Below are positions 42,501 through 58,000 of a DNA stretch of 64,000 nucleotides, in pieces. The translations under genes and the position numbers were made by a program. The notes below the pieces were generated by a model that was not told the origin of the DNA, did not search any database, and saw only the letters and a list, made by a program, of their open reading frames with translations. The stretch comes from Opeltia flavorubescens (Eukaryota; Ascomycota; Lecanoromycetes; Teloschistales; Teloschistaceae): assembly GCA_000442125.1 (NCBI GenBank), contig KE546968.1, forward strand, positions 1,893,795 to 1,957,794, in the 5' to 3' direction. Positions within the stretch are counted from its first letter, which is position 1. Each line of letters opens with the position of its first letter.

Positions 42501-45500
42501 TAGTAAATAATATTATAACTCGCTTTTTACGCTATTATTATATAAGAAATTGTATAAAGATTAGAAAAAATATAAACCGAATCTTTAAATATTTATATAC
42601 TCCTCGTTTCCGTTTTTAATAGGAAAAACCGAGGATATTAATTCTAAAGCTATAGTTATAAAATAGATTTTATAGTAAAAATAAAATAGAAAAAAAATAA
42701 AAAATAGATATTAAAAGTTTTTCTATAATAGGAATCTATACTATTATTAGTAAATTTTATATAGTAATTAATATAAATATTTAAAAAAAAAAAAAAACTA
42801 GATTTTATAGCTAAAAGCTCTATAATATAATATATTTTTTATATTTTTTTCTAGTCGCTTTAATCTACCGCCGTCCCTATTTTTAATTATTTTCTAAAAC
42901 GGTATTTATATAAAAACCGCCTATAGCTAAAGTTATATTTACTACTTTTAATTAGCGCTAGACGCGTATTTTTTATCTTTTAGCGCTTACTACCGCTCTG
43001 GAAATAAATAAACTATTTTCGATTTTTTTTTATCGATTATTTTAAAGGATTTTATTATATAAAATAAATTTCCTATATAAAACTATATTATAGATAGCGG
43101 AATAATATTTTATATATTTCGTTAATAACGGTATTATAGTTATATAAAAGGAAAAAAATATATTTAATTTTATAAAAATAATAGGCTTAGTATATACAGT
43201 AATACTATATACACTAAACCTATATTATTTAATTAATATAAATAACCTATTATATAATTAAAAATAAATATTCTAATTATTTTATATATTATTATTATTT
43301 TTAGTTTATCGCGTATACTAATAGTATTTATATAAAACCTTCGAACTGCTTTTTTATATTATACTAGATAATTTATTTAATATATTATAAAATATTCGCG
43401 TTTATAACTTTATAAATATAATTAGATTATATAAATTTTATAACTTATAAATAAAAGCGTAACTAATATTCAATCGATATATTTACTCTAATAGAATTTA
43501 AATAATAAAAAACTAAATATAATTTTCTAAAAATCTAATTTTTTTTTATAAATATTATCGGTTATTAAAATCTATAAATAAAATTATTAAATAAATAACG
43601 CGTTAAAATTTAAAGTCTAAATTAAAAGAATATTTTATCTATTAATATTTTTAATTTTTTTAATCGATTTATAATTTAATAAAAAACTATTATATCGATT
43701 ATATAAAAATTATAAAATAAATAAAATATCGTTTTTAATAAATTTTTATTTATATCGCCGAGTCTACTTTAAAATAAATCTATAGAATTTTTTTTTTTAT
43801 ATTTTTTTAACTATTTATAACGGAGTTATTTTAACTTTTTCGCGATAAACTTTCGATTTTTAAAAAAATAAAATATTCTTTTTAATATTTTATTTACGCG
43901 GTTCCTCGTTAAAATTATAATTAAAAAAAAATAAAACGAATTTTATCCGGAATAAAATATAAATCTAATAATAGTAGTTATATATATAATCTACCTAGCT
44001 ATTTTTATTCGAAGTATATAGTTTAGTTAAACTAGAAATAAATAGCAATTTTATAGTTTTAATATACCTTTATATCTATTATATTTTAAATTTATTTTCC
44101 TATTATTAAAAATTAAGCTATTCGGCCGTAGCCGTATAAAGGTTTTTATTTTAAAAATAAGATAATTTATTATTATATATTTTATTATTAATTGTTTATA
44201 ATTATCTTTAAACCGGTTATTAATAAAAAAAAAACTTTTATAATATAAATTACTCTTTTATTAATAGCTTATAATACGCTATAGCCGGTGTTTAAACTAT
44301 TTATATCTAGTTTTTACTAGCTATTTAAAATCCCACGACTATTAGTTTCCGGGATAATTTTAAACGAGATAAATATAGTTTAAATCTTAAAATCTATAAC
44401 GGTAAATAATACAATTAATAGTTAGTATATTATTAAAATTTTTAAAAATAGATTTACGCTTTATATAATAGATTTTATATCCTTTATTATTTATAAATTT
44501 AACGCGTGCGACTAGTATATTAATATCTAGGCCGTTTTCTATTCTATAAGATATAGTTTAATTAATAGGATACTAAGTTTTAATAATATTATTTAAAAAT
44601 ATATCCGGGTATTATAAAAAACGGAATTTAAAAATAAATCGCTATAAATTATAATTTAACTCGGCCTAGTTATAGAAATATATTAGATAATTTACGCTAA
44701 AAACGATATAAAATTTTATAAAGTTAAAATATAAAAATAGTATAATTAAAAATAAAGCGATACTTTAATTAAAACGATATCCTAATTATAAAAATAGCCC
44801 GGTTACGTATATTCGGTTTTATAATTCTCTAGAATATTTTAAACGGATATAATTAAAAATTAATATAAATAATTAAAACTAGGTTATTTAATAGGAAAAC
44901 CTAATTATAAAATATTATTAGCGTATATTTAGGTTATTATTTTTTTTTAGATACTTTCAGGTAATTTTTATATTTTTTTTTAAACCTTTAAATATAGTTT
45001 ATAAAAAAATAGATAATTTTTTATTTAAAAAAAATATAAACCGCTATTTTAAAAATTTAAAATACTTTTAAAAAAATTAGCTACTATTAATAAAATAAAA
45101 ATTAATAAACTATTAGTCTTTTATTTAAAAAAATAAATTTTAATTATTAAATTTATATAAATATTTTAGTTAGCTTTATTTATTATTTTTAATTCGATAT
45201 TAAAAATTTTATAAATTTAATTACCTATAAAATTTAATTATATATTTTTTCTTTTAGCTAGTAGTACCAGCGTTAATAAAAACTAGATATATATTTAGTA
45301 AATATACTTAAATTAAGGATATATTTAAAAATTATCGCTTATCCCGCGCGAGTAGATATATTATAATAATAGCTAAAAGTTTTTAAATAATAGAAATACC
45401 TATTAATTCGATATTAATATCTTTACCGTTTTTCTAAAAACTTGAATTCTCCAGTTTTAATACGGGTATATAGTTATAATCTAATATTTAAATATATTTC

Positions 45501-48500
45501 TATATTTTTATTTTATTTCTATATACTCTTTTTTATTTATTCTCGCGTTTTAAATATACTTTAAATATTTTTTAAATCCTAGAATTACATTTAAAAAATA
45601 TAAATACTTTTTTAATATATTTTATTATTATCCGATCTTTTATCCTCTAAAAACGAAAAAAATTAATAAATACGGTTTTTAATTTCTAAAAATCCGAATT
45701 TATAATTTTACTTGTAATTTATAATTTTTAATAAAAAAATAGCTTTTAATTATTTTTTTTTTCTATTTTTTATTATTTTTTTGTATATTTTATTAATTAA
45801 GAACTATAGTTTTAATAACTATTTAAAAACTAGTACTAATTTTAAAAAATCTATATATAATCGTCCTATAATTCAATAAAATTTCTTTTTTTATAATTCA
45901 GCCGAAATTACTTTATACTTATAATTAAATATACGCTATTTTTAGTAATAAATCAAAACGGATTTTATTTTATTTATAAAAATTAATAATTTATTTTAAA
46001 TTTAGGCTACTACAAATCTATATACCTATTTAAATTAGTTTTTTATCCTATACTAATAGAATCGGGTTCTTTTATCCTATATTCTTTTATTTTTAAATTA
46101 ATTTATTATTTTTTCGTTTAATCTAGCTTTAATACTTTTATTCCTAATTTCGGCTTTTTTTTTTTTAAAAAATAAAAATCTCTAAAGTTAATTACACGGT
46201 ATTTCTTATACTATACTAATATAGTATCGATAGTTATTAACCGGAAAAATTTCTAATTAACGCGATAAATTTTTTTAGATATAATTTAAAGAATCTAAAT
46301 AAACGGTACCTTTAAATAGCTATTCGATTTTTAATAGAATTAAAACAAGTAATAAATAACGCGATATAATTAAATAAAGCCGTTATAAAATATTTTCTAT
46401 TTATTTATTATTATTTATATACTAGATTATTTATTTAAGGCTTTTTTTATTTATAATCTACTACTCCTATTAACTTTAACTAAAAACTATATCGCGAAAA
46501 TCGAACCGGACCTATTTATAAAATCTTCGACTTTATAATATATACGGTTTTTTAATAGGCGTAAATAAGTATACGAAAAAATTAAAAAAATATACCTCTT
46601 AATTAAATAAACTATATTAGATATACGCTCTTTTAAATAGAGAAAAATCCTTTCGTTTTTTATTCCCGCTTCTATACTTATTAATAAACCACCTTTTATT
46701 TAAAGTATAACTTTAACTTCGGCTTTAAATTATTAGTATATATATAATTTTTATTTAACGGTTGTAAAATAGTCTATAAATAAAATTTATATTAATAAAA
46801 TTCTATATATATTATAGAATATCTTTAATAAAAATAGTCTCGAATATATAAAAAAATTTATAAGATCTACTACTATTATTAATATTAAATAGAAAGACCG
46901 TTAATTTCTAGCTACTATATAAATTTTAATATCCCGGTTATATACCAAAAGTATTTTACTATATTATAAAATAAAATAGCTGTAATAGAATATTATCCTA
47001 GGTCCTTTTTATAACCGGCTAGCGATACTAAAATTCTTTTTATAGTATTAGCGTATATTTAACGATATTAGACGATATATAACTATTAATAATAATAAAT
47101 TTAAAACCAAAAAGGGTCGAGGGCGTAAATTTATAATAAAAAATAAATTTATTATAATAATCTATAACTCGGAAAAAAGCAGCCTCGATAATACTAATTT
47201 TAAAAAAAAAAAGCGGAAAATTAATACTAATATTAAATATATTCGAGCTTTTTATACTTTTATATATATATTTAATAATAGAATCCTACCCTTTTTAAAT
47301 TCTAAAATTCTACTAAACTTTAGAGGAGAAGTAAAGCGGTAAATCTATATTATTTTTTAATTTTTATTTATTTTAACTTCCCTAATTTTTCTTTAAATTA
47401 AATTTTTTTAAAAACTATATTCGATTTCTATATAAAATCTTTTCTATTTTTATATAAACGATTCCGGGTATTTTACTATTATTAATTATATTTAAAAAAA
47501 TTATATAAAGCCTCTCGCCTATAATATAGATTTACTACCTTTAATACCTATTAATAAATATATTTCCGATATTTTTTTATTTCTATTTTTTTAATAGTTT
47601 ACTAAATAATATATAAGCTAAAACTAAACTAGAAGGAATCTTTATATTAATTTTTATAACGGGTATATAATTTAAATAGTTTTTATATTAAAATTATTTT
47701 AAACTAGATTTAAAAGTCGGTCTAACCGGTTTAATAAAAAATATTAATAAAATTAGAGGTGAATATTATATAAATATATAGACTCGACTAGTAAATATAA
47801 TTATTTTCTATTTTATAATCTTTATACTCGGCGAGTTTAAATAATATAACCTTATTTATAATAAATTCCGATTTATTATTTTTTTCTAAATAAATATTTA
47901 GTAAAGCTATAATAATAGGTTTATTAAATTTTTTTCTTTTTACTTTTATATAAAACCTCGATATAGTATAGTATTATAAAAAATTTCTTAAATTTTAGAA
48001 ATTATTAATTACGTTCCTTTTATATAACGATTCTTTTATATATTTCTATATATTCAATTTTATCTAGTAATATTAAAATACTATATTCAAAAAAATATTA
48101 ATTATATAAAAAAAACCTACTATTTTGCTAAAAATAAATATATTTTCTATTATAATATATTTTATATTAATTTAGTTCTATTATTAATATATATTATTAA
48201 AGTCTCGGATTTTATAGTATAATTTCTTCTCTTTTTTTTTTATACTATTTTATCGAAGATAAAAATAGTATTATAAAATTATATTAATTAAATAAAAAAA
48301 CTTATTTTATTTAAATAAGAAAATTTATATAGAATTTTTTTACTATTATAAATATTTAATCTTTACTATAAAATATCTATAAAATTAAATATCGATCTAA
48401 AATTTAAAAAATTCCTATATTAAAAGGTTATAATTTAATCGACGGATAGATAAAAAAATAAACTAGACCTATTTAATAGAATATTTATTATACGATTTAA

Positions 48501-51500
48501 ACTATTAAAAAAAATAAAAAAATTTCTTTCTATTTTTAATAATAATAATATCGTAATTTCTATTAGATTTTATATTACGGTTTATACTTTTATTCTTTAC
48601 TTTTTAAAGGATTAATAAATTAATTTATAGTTATATAGTTTAATATCAAAGTAGTTATTTAAAACTATAGTTAATAATTTTTATTATAATTTAAAATTTT
48701 ACTTTTTATAAAATAAAATTAGTATATAGTTTAAAATTATACTATTAACGTCTTATAGTTAAATTAATAGCGTTAGCTGTATTAATAGATAAAAATATAT
48801 TTAATCTATAAAATTAATAATTATATTAGTAACTAGATATAAATAAAAAAATTACTTTTATTTAAAAACCTATACTATTTATTATTCCGTCGGGTTAATT
48901 ATAAAGTTTATCTATTATAATATTAAATAGTATATACTTAAAGGTTTATTACTAACCGATATTATTATTAATATAATATAAGTAATTTCTATTATTTACT
49001 TTATTCTATCTGTAAAAGCTAATAATTTATTATTAATTATTATTAAAATAGAGTCTCGTTTATTTATCCTATAATAATATCGAATATATTACCTATTAAA
49101 ATATTATATCGTTTATAGCTGGACGATATTAAAAAAAAATCCTTTTATTTATAATTTAAAGTTTTAATCGATATAAAAACTATTTAAAAACTTTAATTTT
49201 TATAATTATATTAATAAAAAAATATATTATTATTAATTTTAAATAATATTCTAATAATAAAAACTTAATTATAAATAAAATTTTTTTTTTAATAATCTAC
49301 CCTATACCCTTTAAAAGCTAGCGCAGTATTAGTCGATTATTTTTTTTTATTCTAGATCGGCTTTTATATTTAAGTCGATTAGGGTTTTAAATTCTAATCG
49401 ACTTTTATTATCGATATTAATTAGATCGAATATATAGTATAAATCTTTTTATTATTATTATATAGTCTCTCGTTTAATAAGTTTAAATCTTAATTTATAT
49501 CTATTTAATAATTTTACTACCGCGAGAAAAAATAAAGAATTTAATTTAAACCGAAGACTTTTAATTCGGCTGCCTATATTTTATAACTATTCTACTTTAG
49601 ATTATTAGTACTTTAGAATAGTTATTAAAAAGACCCTATATATTTTTTTATAACGGGTAGTATTTCGAGATTTATTTATTTTTATATATATACTTTTAAC
49701 CTAGGATAAAGCTATAAATTAGCTTAGAATAATATTTTTTATTAGCCGCGAGATAGGTAGGCTATTTATTCTATAATATTATAATTAAATACTATAGTAT
49801 ATTTAATCCGAATTATATATAGCGCTAGAAAAAACTATTTATATTTTAATAATATTAATTTCTACTTTTATTTATATAGAATCTATTAAAAGGCTTTTTT
49901 AATTATTATATTATACTATTTTACTTTATTTTTATTAAAGCTATATTACTAATAATATTTATTTTTAATCGATATTTTATTCTATAATTATAACTTTATT
50001 TTTTAGCTCTTCGAAATTATATAAAATAGGTACCGTTAAAAATTATTCGACTAATTTATTAATTTTTAATAATTAAACTAATTAATTAACCGTTTATAAA
50101 TTTTTATCGAATTTTTATATTATACGGGTATTCTTTTTATTTAAAGTTTTTATATTATAGTCAACCGATAGTTTATTTTTACTTTTATAAAAATATATTA
50201 TAAGCTATAATATAGATTTTTCGTCTATTAATCTAGTTCTATCTATTAGTTTCTATTAACTAACCTTTTTATATAATAAACCGCTTATATAAATAAATTT
50301 TAATTATCTACTACTTTTTTTTCTACCGGGTAATTTATTTTTTATATTAGCTTCGGATTTTATAGAGCTATTAACGAGCTAGAAAAGAATTAATTCTAGA
50401 TTTAATATAGTATAATTATAAACTAAAGCTATAGAGTCGAAAAATAAGTATAAACCCGCGACCTCTAATAATTAGCCGTAAACTAAATAAGATATTATAA
50501 TTAAAAATAATCTCGTTAAATTACTCCCTAATTAGCGCGATAATAATCTCGCGGTATTTTATCCGTTAAAAAGCCCGAATAAAGTAAAAAAAAAGTAATT
50601 AGTAATTATAATAACAGCTTCAAGTAATAATTATACTACTAATATAATAATATAGCTATTTAGATTAAAGATAAATATAAATAAAATAATAATAAATTAG
50701 GAATTATTATCTACAAATTTTTAGCTTATCTCGATCGGATAGGTCTTCTAAAAAAGAATCGCCCGTTATTAGGATAAATTATAGGAGAAAAGTAAAAATT
50801 AGATATAAAATATTTTAAAATAGAAAATTTATACTAATTATAAAATAAAGTATAAAAATTATAATAATCTAAAAAAAATTTTTAATACTATTATCCGCGG
50901 TTTTTAGCAGCTAATTTTTATATTATATATTATACGCTATTATATTAATTATAATAGTTATAATTATAATCTAATAAAAAAATCGTATAAAATATCTTTA
51001 TTAAAAAAGCCTTATACGGTATTACTAGATATTTTATAAAATATAGTATAAAAATAGTTCCTTAATAAAGAGATTTATTATATATATCGCTTTTAAATAT
51101 AAAAAATAAACGTTATTTTTAATCGGCTGCCTAGAAGATTAATTATTAGGGAATCTTATTAGATTATAGTCGAAAATAAAAACTAAACTTTCTATAACTA
51201 CCTTATAATTTATTATTAACTAAAATAATATAAAATATAGATATTACGCGGAATATTAATAGAAAAATATAAATTTATTAGTATTATTATTAAAAATATT
51301 ACTCTAAAATACTTTATAACAATTTAGTTAAACGAATTTAAAGGACTTTTATATTTTAATACTATATAAAAATATAACGCGGAAAAAATTTAATAGTAAA
51401 AGTTTATTAAATAAACGAAATTAATTTTTTTATTTATTTTCGAATATATTTTAAACAGTTTATAATTTATAAAAAATAAATATACTATAAACTTTCGATT

Positions 51501-54500
51501 AAATTATTATATAATAAATTTTTTTTATTAAAGCCGCTATATCTATAAATAAAATAAAAGAAATTTAGAATATATTATTTTAATAACTCGAACCTTTAGC
51601 TTTTATAATTATTCTATTTATCTTTTTTTTTTTTTTTATATAAAAGCTAATATTCTTATAGTTTTTTTTAATTTTTAATTAAATTCGGTTAGTTTTAATT
51701 AATCTTTAATAAATATAACGAGCTTATTATAAAATTTTTAAAAATTATTTAATTTTTTAATTATTTTTTTTACTACTAGAAATTATAGTTTATATCGCCG
51801 ATTTATTTAAAATTTTCTATAATATTAAATTTTAATAAAAAGGGTCGTTCCGGCTAATTCGGTTTTATAAATTTTATATTTTATTATACTTTTAACTAAT
51901 ATTTTATATTAGCTTGCTCGTTTAAAAGAACGGATTTTATTTTATATATAAAATCGACTTTTTTTTAAAAATAATAAAATTATAACGCGGCGTTTTTTAA
52001 TTTAAAGTTTTCTTTATTAAATAATCTCGAATCTTTTTTAATAAAATATAAAAGGATTTTATTAATAAACGGTTTATTAATTTTTATAATTTATTTTAGA
52101 TAAAGAATAGGTCTATAAAAACAATAGTAGAAATATATAGGTTCGTTATTCTAAATATTAGAAGTAAATTCTATAATTTTTTTTTTTTATAATCGAGAAT
52201 AGGTAGAGTATTAAATATATAGCGAATTTTTATTAAGGCTAGTTATAGTAGGGTATAAAGCGATAAAAATTGGATCGCCGATAATTACTAGATAAATAGA
52301 ATATAGCTATAATACTTCTTCTTTTATTTACTTTTATTCGATCGAGAGTAATTATTTATATTTAGAAAAACCTATTAAATATAAAATAAGTTCTTTCCCA
52401 ATTAGATTAGATATTTAAAAAGCCGTACTTTTATAAAACAGTCGGCCGTTAAAATAATATAGATAAACGCTTCGTTAAACTATCTCGGTTTAAAATAAAA
52501 TAAATATTATATAAAACGGGAATTTATAAATTAAATTACTTTAATATAGATTTTATTTTATTTTTTTTTATAGTATAAAGTTTAAAATAAATTCTTTACT
52601 ATAGATTTAATATATCGAAAAATATAAAAAGATTATTAAATATTTTTAAAAGAGTAATAATCGCGCGAGTAATTAGCTATAATTTAATATATCGACTATT
52701 ATAAAATAATTAGCTAAAATTAAAAAAATATAATTAATCTATTTATACTCGTTTTATTTTCTATTTAAATCGTTACGGATATATTATATAATAATATCTT
52801 AGGTTCGATCGACTTAATCCCCGTTTAATAAATTTTAATTTTTTATTATATATATTTGAAAGATTCGAATAATATTTAGTAATAAGCTTTATATTTATTT
52901 TAGCAGATAGTTATAGACTACTAGACCTATATATATTTTTTTATTTATCTATAATAATATATTTACTAAGTAGTTTCGACCGTTTATCTAGTATATATCC
53001 TATTCTAATAATATATCGTCGGTTTTTTTATAGCCCTAAATTATCCGTAATATATATATATTAATTTAAAAAATCGGTAGGAGTATTTTTAAATTAGTAG
53101 AACTCTAGAATTAAAAATTTTTAATAGATAGTTTATCTAATAAAAATTTCGGGCTTTTGTTTTTATAATTCCTTTTTATTTCTTTAATATAGTCGAAAAT
53201 TAAACTATAATATTAATTTTTTATTTTTTTCCGTTTATAATACTCTTTTAATTATAAATCGGGTATATTAATTAAATATAATAATATTATTTATATTTTA
53301 AAATACTATTAGCGCTATATATAATTTTTTAACCGTAGCTTTTCGGCTAATTATATACAATATTTATTATTTTAATACCGTAATATAAATTTTAAATTTT
53401 AACGGCTTTTTTTATAATCCCGATATACTAGTATAACGGAATTTTATAAAAGGTTTACTCGTAGTATAATTTAAATTTATTAGAAATTTTATAGTAAACT
53501 ATTCTAATAATAATAGATTTTTAAATAGGTTTCGTTTCGATAAAACTCTAGACCGTAAAATTATCTAAAGTTTTAGCGGCGTAGCCGGAGAAAAAAGCTA
53601 TTTAAAAATCTATAAACTATAAAAAGTCGCTATTTTTTATAGCTAAAAAACTCTATATCCGAGGCTAATAAAAGAAAATAAAAGATAGGCTAAATATAAT
53701 AAATTCTTTAATTAGAAAGTTTAGAATTTATACTATTTATTTATTAAATTTAAAAAAATTTTTATATTAAAAGAAAAAAAAATAAATAAATAAAATTATA
53801 AATAAAAAACGGAATTTAGTACTCGCGATAAAAAGTATTTTAATTATCTTTAATATCTATTTATCAATATTTTTAAATATAATTATACTATAATTATTTC
53901 GAAATTAATAACTAGTATATTAAACTATATTAAGCTCGATTCGATCTAATTTTATTTTGTTAATACTACTATTATTTTATATAAATAAATTATCCTATAA
54001 TAGCTATCCCGCGAAATTAATTCTTCTATTATTAATAAAGTAAAAAGCTGCGTAATTTTATAATAAAAATAATTTTAATATCTATTAATATATTTTTATT
54101 ATAATATCGGTTGCTATTTTTAAAAAATAAAATTATATAAGCTAATTAATTTTATATATTATAATTTATTTAATTCTATTTTATAATTTTAAACTAATTT
54201 ATTTAAATTTATATTATATCTATATTAAATAGTTTTTAATAATAGATTTTTTTATTTTTTAATTCGCGTTTAAAACGATACTCGCTGAATTAAATAATAG
54301 TAAAATATATTTAAATAAAATCAGATAGGGTTTTTTTACTCGCGTTAATATTAATATTAACTATATATTAAGCAAAACCGCTACTACTTTTTTTTTCCCG
54401 ATATAATAGACTATAGGAAAAACCTCTATTATTATATAAATAATCCCAAGCTAAATAATATTATAAGTCGTCCCGCTATTAGCCTATCTAGTAATAATTA

Positions 54501-54760
54501 GAATAGTTTCAGCCCTATAATTAGAGGTATATCTATAGTATAAACGAGCGGGGTAAATAAATAATTATTTAGTAGATAGAGCGAGCCCGCCGATATAGAA
54601 ATATTTAAAAATTTTAGAAATAAAAATAGTTAAACTTTAATTATAAAGTTAATAAATCTTTTATAATATTAATAGTAAAACTATTATAAATTTAATTGAG
54701 TTCGAAAATCGATATTTAATAATTAGTAATACTAATAACTCCGTGATTATTTTTATATTT
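39600..54760. other. Decayed repeat DNA, no recognisable gene
   Basis: Very AT-rich, with sampled lines down to about 8% GC near 45000. No frame stays open and no family could be assigned. Apart from the palindrome at 43181-43223, I see only short simple-sequence runs. The stretch 45000-49500 is one of the most T-rich parts of the plus strand. Confidence 0.5.
43181..43223. repeat. 43-bp palindrome with CAGTAATACT core
   Basis: An odd palindrome centred on 43202, with no spacer. Eighteen of 21 arm pairs match in the central 41 bases and the three mismatches are all transitions. The outermost A/T pair also matches. It shares CAGTAATACTAT with the palindrome in copy A, and its arms (ATACACTAAACC) resemble those of copies A and B. 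The flanking DNA did not align clearly with the repeated element in either orientation. It may be an isolated member of the palindrome family or the only legible trace of a further copy. Confidence 0.75.
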
Positions 54761-54764
54761 ATTC

Positions 54765-54792
<28 letters not shown>
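54765..54792. repeat. Run of 28 T
   Basis: An uninterrupted T28, the longest homopolymer noticed. About 240 bases to its right copy B begins, whose coding strand is minus, so on that strand the run is a poly(A) lying downstream of the element. That would fit a poly(A)-tailed retroposon on the minus strand, but copy A has no such run at the matching place, so chance expansion is as likely. Nearby bases keep a few TG/CA steps (GTGATT, GACAAA). Confidence 0.85.
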
Positions 54793-54795
<3 letters not shown>

Positions 54796-55004
54796 TACGA
54801 TAATATAGAATTTCGTTATAAATTATAGCTACTATCGAATACTCGAGAAACTAAGACAAATAGAATAAAAATTGAGTTTTTATCGGTTTATAGCTATTAA
54901 TAATCTTTATATATAATTAAAAAAAATATAGAAAAAAATATTTCGAGAATTTGTATAAAATACGATAAATTATATAAAAGTATTTTATTTATATTTTTCG
55001 ACCG

Positions 55005-58000
55005 TATAAATATAATACTAATTATTATAGCGTTAATCTAGCTATAAACGCAATAAATAGTCTATTACTTTTTTTTATTTTCTATTTTAGGTATACCGAT
55101 CGTTATATTAGTAGAATTTTCCGCCAAATTTTACTAAATTAAATTAGGTTTAACGTACTACTTTATTTACGCGGGCACGTCGTCGATTTTATCCGAAGTA
55201 TATAATTTTAACGATTTTAATATACGTCTCGCCTATATTTATAAATTTAAACGTTAAAACTATATCGTTTTTTATATAAATAATAAAAGGAGTAATATTC
55301 GAATATTATATATTTATAATAGGTAGATTATATAAAATTTTTTTTCCTATCCTTCTATTTAACTACTTTATTTTACGGTTTTTATAATCTAGCTTTAATA
55401 GAAACCCTTTAAATTTCTAGCGCGCTAGAAAACCGTAATATCGAGATACTAAAGCTTTTTAATATATAGGTTAGAGTAGTAATAAAAAATCTTTTTCGTT
55501 AATATAAACTAAAAAATATCTAGTTTATCCCTTTAATATTATATATATATATTTTTTCTAATATAAAAAATTTTATTAAAATAGGTTTAATAATTTATAC
55601 TATTTATTATAAAACGTCCTAATTCCTATAACTCTAGTTAAAGAAGGACTTTAATATTAATCTAATAGCCTATAAATAATTAATAATAAATAAAAGCTAA
55701 TTATAAATAATATAGTTTATCTATAGCCCCGAATAATATATTTCTAGTTAGGAATCGTTCAACTAGCCCGCTAGCGGTTTCGAGTTATTTAAACGGTTAA
55801 AATTAGTCGGGAACGCGTATAAAAATTCTAATATAAAAGTAAAAATTAATAGTATAAAATTAAAAAAATTATATTTTAAATCCGGAATTTATTAAAAATC
55901 TTTCCTTTAAATTTAAAACCGGAGCTTTTTAATTATAATAATAAAATATACCGGAGCCTTTATATAGTTTATTAATATAATAGCTTTTATAACCTCTTTT
56001 TTAATATATTAAACGAAATATAATTAATTAATATAATAGGAAATTTATTTAATAAAGCTAAAGTATTATTTAATATTATAACAAGAGCTTCCGAAATAAA
56101 TAACGAAAATATTTAATAAATATAATAAAAGGAATAAATAAATAAAATAATTTATAGACGAGGTTTAAATAGGAAATTAGACTATAATAATCGGAAATTA
56201 ATATATAATTTACCTAAAAGAAACGTCTAGAAAAGTAGGGCTGGAACTAGTCGTAAAAAAATCGTCTTTAGTAATTTAAAAGGTAGTAAAAAAAAACGAT
56301 CTCCGGTAAATAACTATAAAAATTATAATAAAATTTTATTTCCGCGGAAATCTAAATATTTATATTATAAAACTATATTTAATATAATTAAAGGATATAT
56401 AAAAAATATTTTTTAAATATAATCTAGTATATAATCTAGTAGAATATAAAGGAAAAAATAATAAATTTAAAATAAAGGTACTATATTTAATAATAGTCTA
56501 TTTATTATATATAATTAAACGAAGATAAGTATATATAATTATAATACTAGTTTTAATATATAAAAAAACTCGAGCTAGGTTATAATATAATATAAATAGC
56601 TAAACTTTTATTAATTATTCTATTTATTAATTAAAAGGTAGTTAAAAAAGTTTATAAAAATTATTATATTCTAGACTACTATACTAAAATAAACGGTAAT
56701 TATCTAATTTTAATTATTATTTTTTTATTATTTAGTAAAATAATATATTAAATAAATTAGTATTTATTATTTAAATACCGAAAATTAATTTTATATCCTT
56801 TTATCTTTTTTTAAATAGAAGTATATTTATATAAAATAGCTATAAAATAAAATTTATATAAAAAACGTATTAATAAAAAATAAGAATTGTATATTTTATA
56901 TATTTAAATATATAGATTCCTTTTAAATATATTCTATAGGAATATAATTTATATAAATAATATTATAAGCCTTTAATATTTAGTTTTATTTTTAACTACT
57001 ATATATAAAAACGAATAATATACCCCTATTATAATTAATTTATAAAATTTTAACTATATCTAATAATTACTAGAAATATAAAGAAAACTATAATATTATC
57101 TTTATAAAGAATAAATAGTACTTTAATAGCGGCTATAGAATTATAAATAAAAAACCGTTTTTTATCCGGCTAATATATATTAATATTATTTATAAATAAT
57201 TTAAATTAATAATAACTTTTATTATTAATTAAAAGCTAACTTTAAAATTAAATAAAAAAGAAAAAAATAATAAATTCTATTTTTCGAGCGCTGCTATTAC
57301 CTAATCTATATATTCGATAAAAGAAAGGTTAAATTTTATAAAATATTTTTATAAATAGGCTAACGTTTAAATAAATATCTTTTAGTTCTAGTATTAATAA
57401 TTAATCGATTTTAAATTATATAAAATATCTATTATTTTTTTAATAAAGCTAAAATATTTATAATAATTTTAAAAATATATTTTAATTTTATATTTAAATA
57501 GGATTAGTTAAATTTAATTTTTAAAGAGTTAATCCTTAAAATCGGCCTCTCGAATATATTTCTATAATAATCTATATAATTTATATTTAATATTACTAGG
57601 ATTCGAATTAAAAAAGAAAATATTTTTAATAAAAATAAAAAAAATAGAAAAAGCGTTTTAAAAAATCGGTTCTAGTTATTTTTTAATAAATTAATTCTTT
57701 TAATCGGTTAACTATATATAATTATAGTAGATATAATATTAGTATAGATTTTGTATAATATTTAATATCGAGTAATAGATTAATATCGTTTTTTTTCGCT
57801 AAAAATATAATATAAATAATTCTATTTAATTAATATCTATAAATAAATAAATAAGATTTATTAAACGGATATATTAAAGTTTAATATATATAGTAATACT
57901 ATATATACCAAGCTTTAATACCTATTAACTGCAGTTATTATCCGAAAATTTTACTATTTTATTCTAAATTATATAGATCGATTAGTAGATAAATTTTAAG

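Noticed and set aside
52801-52815. GGTTCGATC resembling a tRNA B box (also near 3241 and 37127)
   Set aside because: No A box at the right distance and no acceptor-stem pairing; these are chance words in CpG-retaining DNA.
55090-55260. Fairly open plus-strand frame in copy B
   Set aside because: The minus-strand frame agrees better between copies A and B across this element, so the plus-strand run is treated as a shadow.
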